The position numbers and the translations under genes are program-made. Below, piece by piece: positions 1 through 7,099 of a stretch of 7,852 nt of DNA (its first letter is position 1; the number at the start of each line of letters is the position of its first letter). The stretch covers positions 1 through 7,852 of the forward strand of contig JAHEZC010000104.1 in the NCBI GenBank assembly GCA_023251275.1, read 5' to 3'. The stretch is from Parafilimonas sp. (lineage in GTDB: Bacteria > Bacteroidota > Bacteroidia > Chitinophagales > Chitinophagaceae). Below the pieces are notes generated by a model. The model was given only the letters and a program-made list of their open reading frames with translations, was not told the DNA's origin and ran no database searches.

Positions 1-1998
1 ATTGTAATTCACGGCGAGCCCTATGTTCTTGCTCGATGCTATATTCTGCTTTGTCTGAAATGTATTATAGTTGTCGCCTTCTTTTTCAGTAATCAGCACA
101 TCGTTGATGATGTCTGTGATCGAAGTATAATTAGCCGATATATTCCATTCGCCTTTATAATTATAGCTCAATTCAATATTATGACTGAACTGCGGCTGCA
201 GGTCCGGATTGCCTTCGCGGTATGTATATCTGTCAAGCTGATATTGGAAAGGATTTAAGTCCTCGTAACTTGGCCGCTCAATCCTTCTACCGTAAGAAAG
301 TGTAACCGTATTATTGTCATTGGGCTGATAACTGAAATAACCCGTGGGAAAAAGTTTTGTATAATTTTTATGGAATGATATGTCTTTGGTAACCTGGTTG
401 CCATCCGCAATAGTTTGCTCTGCACGTACGCCAAGCTTGACCGTGAATTTTTTGATTTGCTTTTGCAAAGTCAGGTAAGCTGCATTGATATTCTCCTTAT
501 AAATAAAATGATTGCTCCTGCCCGCATCAGTTTGCCAATCACCGCTGGCAGTATCAAACAAAGTATATTGCGCATCATTATCCGTTTTTACGTAACTGAA
601 CTTCAGACCTGCTTCAAGCGATATGTTATTTTTTAATGGCTGTGTATAGTCCGTTTTAAAAGTGTATATGTCTATATGCGAAGGCAGATAGCCATTCAGC
701 AGGTAAGGGTTGGGGCTATTGGGATCATATACAAGGCTTCCGTCAGGATTATACAAATAATTATAGGAATACTGGTTCCCTTTTGTGCGATAAAAAACAT
801 AATCGGCATCGGCAGAAATTTCAGCGCCTTTATCGTTCAGTTTATGCTGCATATTGAGATTGAAACCAACATTTGTCCAGGGAGTTTTTGTTTGTGATAC
901 AGCGTCATTGTATTGAACCAGGTTTTTTACACTGTCGTAAATGTTGGCTAACGAAGTGGATTTGAATTTTGTATCGTTTGTAAAACCATTTATTACAAAC
1001 CCGAGTGTTGTTTTTTGAGAAGCAAAAAAATCTGCGCCCGCCTTGAAGTTATTGAAGCGTCCTGAGAATCTTCCGAAAGTATGTTGCTTCGAATACCTGT
1101 TGAAGCTCGTTTTTTCATCAGCCCGGAAACTTCTTTCAATATCAATATCATTAAAACCCTCCCAATAAGAGTAACCATAAGTGCCAAACATATTTACTTT
1201 TCCCTTTCTCCAGTTAAAATTCAGGCTGTTGGTATTTTTAAAATATTTGGCAACAATAGCACTGCTAGTGATACTTCCGTTGAAACCATTGTTGACATTC
1301 TTTTTTGTTTTAAAATTGATGACGCCGGAATTGCCTGAAGCATCATATTTTGCCGGAGGCTGAGTCATGATCTCGATCTGGTCCAGTTGGTTGGCCGGCA
1401 TGCTCCTTAAATAATTTACAAGGTCCTGCCCGCTTATATAAGAAGGCTTTCCATCAATCATAATGATCACTCCCTGCTTGCCTTTCAGGCTTATGTTGCC
1501 ATCATTGTCCACAGTAACACCCGGAGATTTTTCAAGCACTTCGAGAGCAGATAAACCTGTATTAGTGGGCGATGCCTCTACATTTACCACCGTCCGGTCA
1601 ATCTTATTTTCAATCAGCGGCCTCGTTGCAGTTACACTAACATTGGCAAGGTTCTTATCTGCCTGCACAAGTATTATTTCATCAAAATGAAACGATGAGT
1701 TTGACGGGCTTAATTCAAAAGCAGACGTGGCATATTTTTTATAACCAACTGCATCCACCTGCAAAAAATAATTGCCTGTTTTAATATTTTCAAACAAAAC
1801 GTTTCCGCTTTTATCTGACACAGCAACTTTTACAAGCGATGTATCTTTAGTTTTTAAAAGAGAAACTGTGGCAGCATCAATTGCTTTATTATCGGAGGAT
1901 TTGATGAAGCCTGATATAGTTCCGGCTTGCTGGGCATGCACAAAAGAAATTGCTGAGATGGCTAAAATTAATGTTAGAAGGTTGCATAAATTTTTCAT
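1..1998 (-). CDS. TonB-dependent-receptor-like outer membrane beta-barrel protein, C-terminus cut by window edge
   Basis: The frame is open for 666 codons from an ATG at 1998 to the left edge, with no stop. Residues 1-22 are a Sec signal peptide (MKN start, Leu/Ile-rich core, cleavage after FVHA before QQAG). Residues ~26-110 resemble a carboxypeptidase-D regulatory-like beta-sandwich. Residues ~127-230 are a TonB plug domain containing VVNVEASPTN, EVLEKSPGV, ISLKGKQGV and PPAKYDASGNSGV. The rest is an OMP_b-brl_3-type barrel with alternating aromatic strands and the RRIERPSYEDLNPF motif. Proteins of this build sit in the outer membrane and are thought to import a ligand with energy from TonB/ExbBD; the ligand cannot be told here. 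It aligns along its whole length with the receptor at 2232-4697 (74 of 100 plug residues identical by hand count) and lacks about 160 C-terminal residues that lie beyond the window. The start is supported by the signal peptide and by a promoter just upstream. No SusD-like gene is adjacent. Confidence 0.93.
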   Translation of the reverse strand, partial: MKNLCNLLTLILAISAISFVHAQQAGTISGFIKSSDNKAIDAATVSLLKTKDTSLVKVAVSDKSGNVLFENIKTGNYFLQVDAVGYKKYATSAFELSPSNSSFHFDEIILVQADKNLANVSVTATRPLIENKIDRTVVNVEASPTNTGLSALEVLEKSPGVTVDNDGNISLKGKQGVIIMIDGKPSYISGQDLVNYLRSMPANQLDQIEIMTQPPAKYDASGNSGVINFKTKKNVNNGFNGSITSSAIVAKYFKNTNSLNFNWRKGKVNMFGTYGYSYWEGFNDIDIERSFRADEKTSFNRYSKQHTFGRFSGRFNNFKAGADFFASQKTTLGFVINGFTNDTKFKSTSLANIYDSVKNLVQYNDAVSQTKTPWTNVGFNLNMQHKLNDKGAEISADADYVFYRTKGNQYSYNYLYNPDGSLVYDPNSPNPYLLNGYLPSHIDIYTFKTDYTQPLKNNISLEAGLKFSYVKTDNDAQYTLFDTASGDWQTDAGRSNHFIYKENINAAYLTLQKQIKKFTVKLGVRAEQTIADGNQVTKDISFHKNYTKLFPTGYFSYQPNDNNTVTLSYGRRIERPSYEDLNPFQYQLDRYTYREGNPDLQPQFSHNIELSYNYKGEWNISANYTSITDIINDVLITEKEGDNYNTFQTKQNIASSKNIGLAVNYN

Positions 1999-2018
1999 AC
2001 GTTTAGTTTCGTAGTGCG

Positions 2019-2052
2019 AAAATGTATATCCCATTCAAAGCAAAAATGTCAA
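2019..2052 (-). promoter_or_regulatory. candidate promoter of the left-hand receptor gene
   Basis: On the minus strand TTGACA (2052-2047) is followed after 18 bases by TATACA (2028-2023). The same place also reads TACATTTT (2026-2019), seven of eight matches to the Bacteroidota -7 box TAnnTTTG; the nearest usable upstream TTTG is 23 bases from it, which is wider than usual. The -10-like element lies 25 bp before the ATG, giving a leader of roughly 15-20 nt. Together with the terminator at 2138-2175 this suggests the two receptors are transcribed separately. It was read by eye and not tested against background frequency in this AT-rich gap. Confidence 0.42.
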
Positions 2053-2097
2053 AACAGGATAAACGGGTTTTTTAAAATTTAACCGGAAACCATTCAT

Positions 2098-2117
2098 CCA
2101 TTTAAAATGATAAATGG
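2098..2117. repeat. short inverted repeat upstream of the left-hand receptor
   Basis: CCATTTA (2098-2104) and TAAATGG (2111-2117) form a perfect 7-bp inverted repeat around a 6-nt spacer. It lies about 45 bp upstream of the candidate promoter and just downstream of the preceding terminator. It has no T-tract on either side, so it is more likely an operator-like site, or chance in AT-rich DNA, than a terminator. Confidence 0.25.
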
Positions 2118-2137
2118 AAAACAGACAGGGATGTATT

Positions 2138-2175
2138 AAAAAATGAGGCATACAGGCTATTGCATACCTCATTTT
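2138..2175 (-). terminator. Rho-independent terminator of the 821-residue receptor gene
   Basis: On the minus strand a 9-bp perfect stem AAAATGAGG / CCTCATTTT (arms 2175-2167 and 2148-2140) encloses an 18-nt loop and runs into six consecutive T residues (2143-2138). It begins about 57 nt after the receptor's stop codon. The stem has few G-C pairs and a large loop, which itself pairs partly and carries part of a GCATAC direct repeat, but the T-tract in the right orientation makes a terminator the best reading. It separates the two receptor genes. Confidence 0.6.
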
Positions 2176-2231
2176 ACCCGCTTTGTTAATAAGAGTTCAG
2201 AAAAAAATGATCGTGGTCTATTTTGAAAAAA

Positions 2232-4697
2232 TCAATTGTTGTTGCTTCCTTTCACACGGCGCTGTTCTTCATCAGCTCCGCCTTTGTTACGCTGCTGTTG
2301 CTGGCCTGCCTGTCCTTTGCTGAAACGATAGGTAAAGCTTACCCTCACTACCCTGTTGTCCCATTGATTGCGTACGGTAACGTCTATATTCTGGTATTTG
2401 CTGTATCCGCTGAAATGCTGAAGATCGAATGGGTCGCGGAAATTCACCCGCAATGTTCCTTTATCTTTCAACATATTCTTTGCCACGGCGAAGTTTATTA
2501 CGCCCATCGGCTGAGATACAATAGTTCCTTCAATCATCCTGCTCCTGTAAAATCCGCTCAGTTCGATACTCCAGCCTTTCTTCAACTGAAATTGATTCGA
2601 AATATTTGTCATAAACCCTGCTCCGGACACATCAATGTCTCCGTTGTTTACATATCCCTTGTAATGGTTGTTATTTACCTGCCCATAAATATTGGCTCTC
2701 CACCATTTTGTTACGGGGAAATTCGCATTCATGCTTAACCCAAGGCTGTTTAGTTTGGCAATATTACTTTTCTTCACAAAGCTCGTATGCGTACTGTCAA
2801 CCTGTTGTATCACATCAGTGATAATATTATTGGTTGTACCATAACTTAATGAAGTATTGAGGATACCTTTAAATGAGTGTCCCAATTCAATGTTATGGCT
2901 GAACTGCGGGCTGAGATATGGGTTACCTACCTGGTAAGTGTATTTATCGAGGAAGTAATAGAATGGATTTAAATCACTGTAGTCAGGCCTTTCGATTCTT
3001 CTGCCATAGCTCAGTGAAAACTGGTTCTTGTCATTCAAAGTGTAACCGATAAAAGTGGTTGGAAACAATTGCGTATAATTTCTTTTAAAGGTCTCCCCTG
3101 TAGTTAACTGGTTGCCGGTGGAAATAGTATTTTCAAGACGCAAACCTGCCTGTACGCTCCATTTTTTATTGATCTGTTTGCTCAGGTTCACATAAGCCGC
3201 ATTGATATTTTCTTTATAGATAAAATGATTAGTGCGGCCGGAGTCTACCTGCCAGTCATCATTCATGAAATTATCATACTGTGCATTGTTATCTGTTTTT
3301 ACATAACTGCTTTTGATACCCGCTTCCAATTTTGCATTACCTTTTAACGGATGAGTGAAATCAACTTTGCCGCTGCAGATATCAATATTACCCGGCAGGA
3401 TACCTCTTAAAATTTCATCAGGCTGAATTTTAGCGCCGGTTTCATTGTAGAAATAATTATTAAATAGCTGGTTAAGGTTGGATGAATAATGAATATAATC
3501 AATGTCACTGGTAATTTCTGTTCCGGTTGTATCAAACACATGTCTGAGATTAAAATTGCCGCCGATATTTGACCATTTTTCTTTTGAGCTGCTTGTCGCA
3601 AGTGTTACAGACTGAAGTTTATTTGCGGCATTGTAGATATTCGTTGTATTGGTGCTGGCAAAATTTCCGGGGTTTGTATAGCCATTAAATACAACTCCCA
3701 ATGTGGTTTTTTTACTTGCATAAAAATCAGCGCCGATTTTGTAAGAATGTGTTTGATAATTGGGAGTCATATCGGTGTGTTGCTTAAACACAGAAAGCAA
3801 TTCACCCGTGGACTGGTCTCTGAAATTCCTGGTGAGATCAAGGTCCTGCTGTCCCTTATTGTAATTGTAGCTATAATTACCAAACAGGTTCACTTTACCC
3901 ACACGATAGTTGAGATTTGCACTTTCATTTGCTTTTGGATGAATACCCATGCCGCCGCCAAGCGTAACGCTTCCGTTAAATCCTTTGATCTTTGACTTTT
4001 TTGTTTTGATGTTGATGATGCCTGAATTACCTGCCGCATCATATTTTGCCGGGGGATTGGTCATAATTTCAATCTGGTCAAGATTTGAACTTGGTGTATT
4101 TTTGAGAAAGTTGGCTAAGTCTGCACCGCTTAAATAGGTAGGTTTATTATCAACTAGTATCAGAACACCCTGCTTGCCTTTCAGGCTTACATTTCCATCT
4201 TTATCAACAGAAACTCCCGGAGATTTTTCAAGCACTTCAAGTGCGCTTAATCCGACATTGGTGGGTGAAGCTTCTACATTTACAACCGTTTTATCAAGCT
4301 TCTGTTCAATAAATGGCCTTTTCGTTGTAACGGTAATATTTCCCAGTTGCTGGTTTAGTGCAATAAGATTAACCGGCTTTACGGAATAAGTGTAATTGGC
4401 AGAAGTCAATTCAAACACCTCACTGTAATATGCACTAAACCCTATTGCCTGAATCGAAACAAGGTATTTTCCAGCCCCGGTCTTAGAAAAGCTGAATTTA
4501 CCGTCAGATCCGGTTATTGTTGTTTTCACCGTAACAGAATCTTTAGCAGCTAATAGCGTAATCGTGGCGGCATCAACAGGCCTTCCTGTGCCAGATACTG
4601 AACCGGTTATATTAGCTTCATCTTTAGTTTGCGCAAAGCTGAAATAACCGGTACAACTAAACACCAGCATAGTCAAAATGGTAATAATTTTTTTCAT
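2232..4697 (-). CDS. TonB-dependent-receptor-like outer membrane beta-barrel protein (OMP_b-brl_3 type)
   Basis: Complete 821-residue protein with ATG at 4697 and TGA at 2234-2232. Residues 1-22 form a signal peptide (MKK start, cleavage after SFA before QTKDE). Residues ~29-112 are a carboxypeptidase-D regulatory-like domain, ~120-230 a plug domain (VVNVEASPTN 138-147, EVLEKSPGV 154-162, PPAKYDAAGNSG 215-226), and the remainder a beta-barrel whose last strand is VRVSFTYRF, ending near residue 792. A 29-residue hydrophilic Gln/Arg/Asn-rich tail follows the last strand. The fold implies outer-membrane location and TonB-linked uptake or binding; the substrate is unknown and no SusD partner is present. 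It is the full-length paralogue of the gene that starts at 1998. There is no Shine-Dalgarno sequence before the ATG, as is usual in Bacteroidota. A terminator follows and a palindrome lies 53 bp upstream. The family call is firm; any specific transport role is not supported. Confidence 0.95.
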   Translation of the reverse strand: MKKIITILTMLVFSCTGYFSFAQTKDEANITGSVSGTGRPVDAATITLLAAKDSVTVKTTITGSDGKFSFSKTGAGKYLVSIQAIGFSAYYSEVFELTSANYTYSVKPVNLIALNQQLGNITVTTKRPFIEQKLDKTVVNVEASPTNVGLSALEVLEKSPGVSVDKDGNVSLKGKQGVLILVDNKPTYLSGADLANFLKNTPSSNLDQIEIMTNPPAKYDAAGNSGIINIKTKKSKIKGFNGSVTLGGGMGIHPKANESANLNYRVGKVNLFGNYSYNYNKGQQDLDLTRNFRDQSTGELLSVFKQHTDMTPNYQTHSYKIGADFYASKKTTLGVVFNGYTNPGNFASTNTTNIYNAANKLQSVTLATSSSKEKWSNIGGNFNLRHVFDTTGTEITSDIDYIHYSSNLNQLFNNYFYNETGAKIQPDEILRGILPGNIDICSGKVDFTHPLKGNAKLEAGIKSSYVKTDNNAQYDNFMNDDWQVDSGRTNHFIYKENINAAYVNLSKQINKKWSVQAGLRLENTISTGNQLTTGETFKRNYTQLFPTTFIGYTLNDKNQFSLSYGRRIERPDYSDLNPFYYFLDKYTYQVGNPYLSPQFSHNIELGHSFKGILNTSLSYGTTNNIITDVIQQVDSTHTSFVKKSNIAKLNSLGLSMNANFPVTKWWRANIYGQVNNNHYKGYVNNGDIDVSGAGFMTNISNQFQLKKGWSIELSGFYRSRMIEGTIVSQPMGVINFAVAKNMLKDKGTLRVNFRDPFDLQHFSGYSKYQNIDVTVRNQWDNRVVRVSFTYRFSKGQAGQQQQRNKGGADEEQRRVKGSNNN

Positions 4698-4749
4698 ATT
4701 TATTATTGTTTAAAGTACTATTGTTCATTCATTACATACCAAAGATTAG

Positions 4750-4768
4750 TACTATGCATAACATAGTA
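4750..4768. promoter_or_regulatory. palindromic operator-like site upstream of the receptor gene
   Basis: TACTATG (4750-4756) and CATAGTA (4762-4768) make a perfect 7-bp inverted repeat with a 5-nt spacer, 53 bp upstream of the receptor ATG. A TTTG on the minus strand (4743-4740), which could be a -33 element, lies 6 bp downstream of it, so the site would sit where an activator or repressor could bind. I found no good TAnnTTTG partner at the proper spacing, so the promoter itself is not called. Confidence 0.35.
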
Positions 4769-4824
4769 TAATGCTTTAATTAGAACGGCTGAAAATAATG
4801 ATGAATGGTTTGAAATAAGGAATT

Positions 4825-4846
4825 AAAAAGAGTGGGACGATCCCCA
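4825..4846 (-). terminator. weak terminator-like hairpin after the lgt-family gene
   Basis: On the minus strand TGGGGA (4846-4841), loop TCG, TCCCA (4837-4833) forms a short G-C rich stem with one bulged G, followed by CTCTTTTT (4832-4825). It lies 78 bp downstream of the stop codon of the lgt-family gene and in the correct orientation. The stem is only five pairs, so the call is tentative; if real, it separates this gene from the receptor downstream. Confidence 0.4.
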
Positions 4847-4923
4847 TGCGCAATCAGTTACAGCAATCGTAGAGAATTGCCTGAACGGTCAATTTAGCAG
4901 ATGGCAGGTAAAAGATATATGCT

Positions 4924-6087
4924 CTAAGCAGGCTTAGTCTTGTCAAACTTAATTTTAGGGCTATAGATGTACAGGATAATGCCCCCGATAATTAAAGAAG
5001 CGGCAATTAATTCCGCTTGCGTAGGATGAAAACCGAAAATATTGTATTTGGTGTTTACCCTTATTTGTTCAATAAAGAACCTTTCTATTCCATTCAGGAC
5101 AAGGTAAATGGCAAACATTCTGCCTGGAATTTTTATTTTTTTTCTTATAGACCACAGGAAAGCAAAAATCAACAGTGCAGCAATAATTTCATATAGAGGG
5201 GTAGGATAAACCGGCGGTGATAAATGATAACAAAAATCCCCCCAATTGCAATTTGTAATAGGAATACCTTCTTTGTTTACATTATGCGGATAATCGTAAG
5301 ACCAGAGCCAATCAGGTAGCCATTTATATGGATTTACATGCGTATTCAGAATTCCCCAATCCCCGTCCCCGGCTACCTGGCAACCAATTCTGCCCACACC
5401 ATAGGCAAGCATTAAAGGAGGGGCAGCAGCGTCCGCTACCTTTATAAAACTGATAGCTTTTGTATGAAAATAATACCAAAGAGCCAGAGAAGCCACTATC
5501 AACCCGCCATAAAAAGTTAATCCGCTGGGAGAAAATAAATTTCCAATTGGATCCTGGATAAAGCGGTCCCAATTTTCAAGATTATCGAAAATTTTGGCGC
5601 CTATAAATCCTCCGGCAGCAGAAATAATTACAATATCTCCTACCCTGTCACTTGGCCAAATTCGTATTTTCCGTTGCTCGGGTTTGGCGAGCTTAACTTT
5701 ATTTTTTTCCCGCCATTTTAAGCCAGCAAATAAAAGACCCAATATTATTCCGACCGGCAGGCTTCCCTCCATAGAAAAAATAAACGCCTGCGGGTCATCC
5801 AAAGCTCCCTTTACGAGGAACACACCCAAAAGCTTGTACCCAAGAATAAAACCCAAAATGAAATTCAGGAACAGTTCAGGAATACCAGCAGGTTTTCCAA
5901 CTGTTATCGTTACCTCACTGAAAGTAAATATCCCATCAGCCTCTTTTCTTTTGAGTTCCTTAATAAAAAACCAGGCTGCTGCTAGAAAAGAGAGCGCTAC
6001 AAAAAAACCGAAAGAATTTACAATTTTTAAAAATGGCAGTTCTAAACCAAATAAGTCTTTAAAAGCATAATAGAGGTTCGGATACAT
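4924..6087 (-). CDS. lgt: prolipoprotein diacylglyceryl transferase family protein (Lgt), long Bacteroidota-type
   Basis: A 387-residue polytopic membrane protein (ATG at 6087, TAG at 4926-4924). Lgt moves diacylglycerol from phosphatidylglycerol to the lipobox cysteine of preprolipoproteins in the inner membrane. Family marks, in order: a first membrane helix with SFGFF (~25-43), GLTFYGG (189-195), the signature region GRIGC with Arg233 (232-236) then GDGDWG (240-245), YPTPLYE (294-300, the HPSQLYE position), ERFFIEQIR (335-343, holding the second conserved Arg) and HPTQAE (354-359). Differences from the E. coli enzyme are Tyr193 where His103 is usual, Cys236 where Asn146 is usual, and Asp for the Glu after the signature Gly. 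At 387 residues it exceeds the usual ~280 because residues ~70-125 look like a second copy of the ~150-205 helix pair. It has about 220 bp of non-coding DNA on both sides, so it is probably monocistronic. The family is secure; enzymatic activity on lipoproteins is inferred. Confidence 0.88.
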   Translation of the reverse strand: MYPNLYYAFKDLFGLELPFLKIVNSFGFFVALSFLAAAWFFIKELKRKEADGIFTFSEVTITVGKPAGIPELFLNFILGFILGYKLLGVFLVKGALDDPQAFIFSMEGSLPVGIILGLLFAGLKWREKNKVKLAKPEQRKIRIWPSDRVGDIVIISAAGGFIGAKIFDNLENWDRFIQDPIGNLFSPSGLTFYGGLIVASLALWYYFHTKAISFIKVADAAAPPLMLAYGVGRIGCQVAGDGDWGILNTHVNPYKWLPDWLWSYDYPHNVNKEGIPITNCNWGDFCYHLSPPVYPTPLYEIIAALLIFAFLWSIRKKIKIPGRMFAIYLVLNGIERFFIEQIRVNTKYNIFGFHPTQAELIAASLIIGGIILYIYSPKIKFDKTKPA

Positions 6088-6223
6088 TAACAGATATTTT
6101 CAATTTGCTGCAATGATAGGCAAAAGATACAAGATGTATAATACAGAAAGCGAAAAATTACCTAAGTACAAAAAAAGCGGTACAAAAATATTCCATGATT
6201 TGAAAAAGTAATATGGGCGTATT

Positions 6224-6276
6224 AAGAACTAATCAAAGGACTTTTGGAAATACCAAAATGCATTTATTTAGTTCTT
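6224..6276. repeat. 53-nt nested imperfect palindrome between the SDR and lgt-family genes
   Basis: Outer arms AAGAACTAA (6224-6232) and TTAGTTCTT (6268-6276) pair perfectly over 9 bp. An inner hairpin TTTTGG / CCAAAA (6242-6247, 6253-6258) with a 5-nt loop sits exactly in the centre, flanked by 9-nt spacers on each side in which AAA/TTT and one G-C also pair. About 19 of 24 opposed positions are complementary. It starts 35 bp after the SDR stop. Neither strand has a good T-tract after it, so it may stabilise the 3' end of the cupin-SDR mRNA, be a weak terminator, or be a small dispersed palindromic element. Confidence 0.55.
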
Positions 6277-6310
6277 CCTTCCCATACAAAATTATTGATA
6301 CTTCAATCCC

Positions 6311-7099
6311 CTACAATCCCCCCGTTCTTCCTCCGTCAACAGGCAAGTTAATTCCATTAATATAAGAGGCGGCAGGCGAGCATAAGAATGCGACTGTAGC
6401 AGCAAGTTCTTCCGGCTCTCCCAATCTTCCTGCGGGTATCTGTGAAGCAGTTTTTTGCACAATTGCTTCAACGGTTGTAAGGGTATTTGTTGCTTGTATG
6501 CCGAATAAGTAATCAAGCCTGCCTGTCATAGTATATCCGGGCAATACATTATTTACAGTTATGCCATATTGTGCAATTTCATTTGCGAGGGTCTTTCCCC
6601 AGTTGGCAACCGCAGCGCGTACTGCATTGGAAATACCCAAACCATTGATGGGCTGTTTTACAGATACAGAAGTGATGTTGACAATGCGCCCGAACCCCGC
6701 AGCTTTCATTCCTTCAATAACAGTTTGCACAAGCAGGTGTGCAGTGATAAGATGTGATTGAAATGCCGCAAGTAAATTTTCCGCTTTTGTTTCGATCATG
6801 GGTGCGGAAGGCGGACCACCTGTATTGTTGATAAGAATATGGATAATATTTCCCTGCGCAATAAAATTTTTGACTTTATCTCTTGTCTGCTCCGGCTGCG
6901 ATGTGTCCGCAACAATATAATCATGTTGCTGCTGCTTCAAAGTATCGAGACTTTGCACAACGTTTTTCAAATTGTTTTCGTTGCGTGCAAGCACAATAAC
7001 ATTTGCTCCAAGCAATGCAAGTTCTTTTGCAACCGCGGCGCCCAAACCCTGCGAAGCGCCGCACACCAAAGCTGTTTTGTTTGTAAGGTCTAAGTTCAT
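6311..7099 (-). CDS. SDR family protein resembling FabG-like reductases, without the catalytic Tyr and Lys
   Basis: A 262-residue Rossmann-fold protein of normal SDR length (ATG at 7099, TAG at 6313-6311). The nucleotide-binding loop GASQGLG is at 14-20, the acidic/adenine contact VADTS near 63-67, and NNTGG (91-95) takes the place of NNAG. The active-site region reads NITSVS (141-146), so the Ser is kept, but the YxxxK positions are Ile156 and Val160 in [14 protein letters not shown]. The downstream [11 protein letters not shown] and C-terminal GxNLPVDGG motifs are typical SDR. A known subgroup, BKR-like SDR-like proteins (CDD cd05344), lacks the tetrad in the same way, and this protein fits it. 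It likely binds NAD(P)(H) but may do something other than classical ketone/alcohol reduction; the substrate is unknown. Its start codon overlaps the stop of the upstream cupin gene (ATGA), so the two are probably translationally coupled. Confidence 0.9.
   Translation of the reverse strand: MNLDLTNKTALVCGASQGLGAAVAKELALLGANVIVLARNENNLKNVVQSLDTLKQQQHDYIVADTSQPEQTRDKVKNFIAQGNIIHILINNTGGPPSAPMIETKAENLLAAFQSHLITAHLLVQTVIEGMKAAGFGRIVNITSVSVKQPINGLGISNAVRAAVANWGKTLANEIAQYGITVNNVLPGYTMTGRLDYLFGIQATNTLTTVEAIVQKTASQIPAGRLGEPEELAATVAFLCSPAASYINGINLPVDGGRTGGL

Noticed and set aside
2223..2738. Plus-strand 171-codon open frame whose N-terminus looks like a signal peptide
   Set aside because: It begins with TTG, lies wholly antisense to the conserved C-terminal barrel of the receptor at 2232-4697, and the hydrophobic start is the complement of that protein's Gln/Arg-rich tail. 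No domain is recognisable after it.
4653..4655. Cys15 of the 821-residue receptor as a lipobox cysteine
   Set aside because: VFSC has Phe at the -2 position, the preceding hydrophobic core is short, and a standard cleavage site FA-Q follows at residue 22. A signal peptidase I signal is more likely.
2232..4697. Receptor as part of a SusC/SusD polysaccharide-utilisation locus
   Set aside because: No SusD-like lipoprotein, glycoside hydrolase or hybrid sensor gene is in the window, and the protein matches the shorter OMP_b-brl_3 type rather than SusC (about 1000 residues).
4863..4880. GCAAT / ATTGC hairpin after the lgt-family gene
   Set aside because: Only five pairs with an 8-nt loop and no T-tract on the minus strand; the hairpin at 4825-4846 is the better terminator candidate.
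5594..6070. Plus-strand 158-codon open frame opposite the lgt-family gene
   Set aside because: It is antisense to the membrane helices of a clear Lgt homologue. Its Pro/Ser/Lys-rich composition is what the complement of hydrophobic codons gives.
6088..6223. Promoter of the lgt-family gene
   Set aside because: Several TAnnTTTG-like boxes occur, including TATTTTTG, but none has a TTTG 19-21 bases upstream. The AT-richness makes single boxes uninformative, so no site is called.
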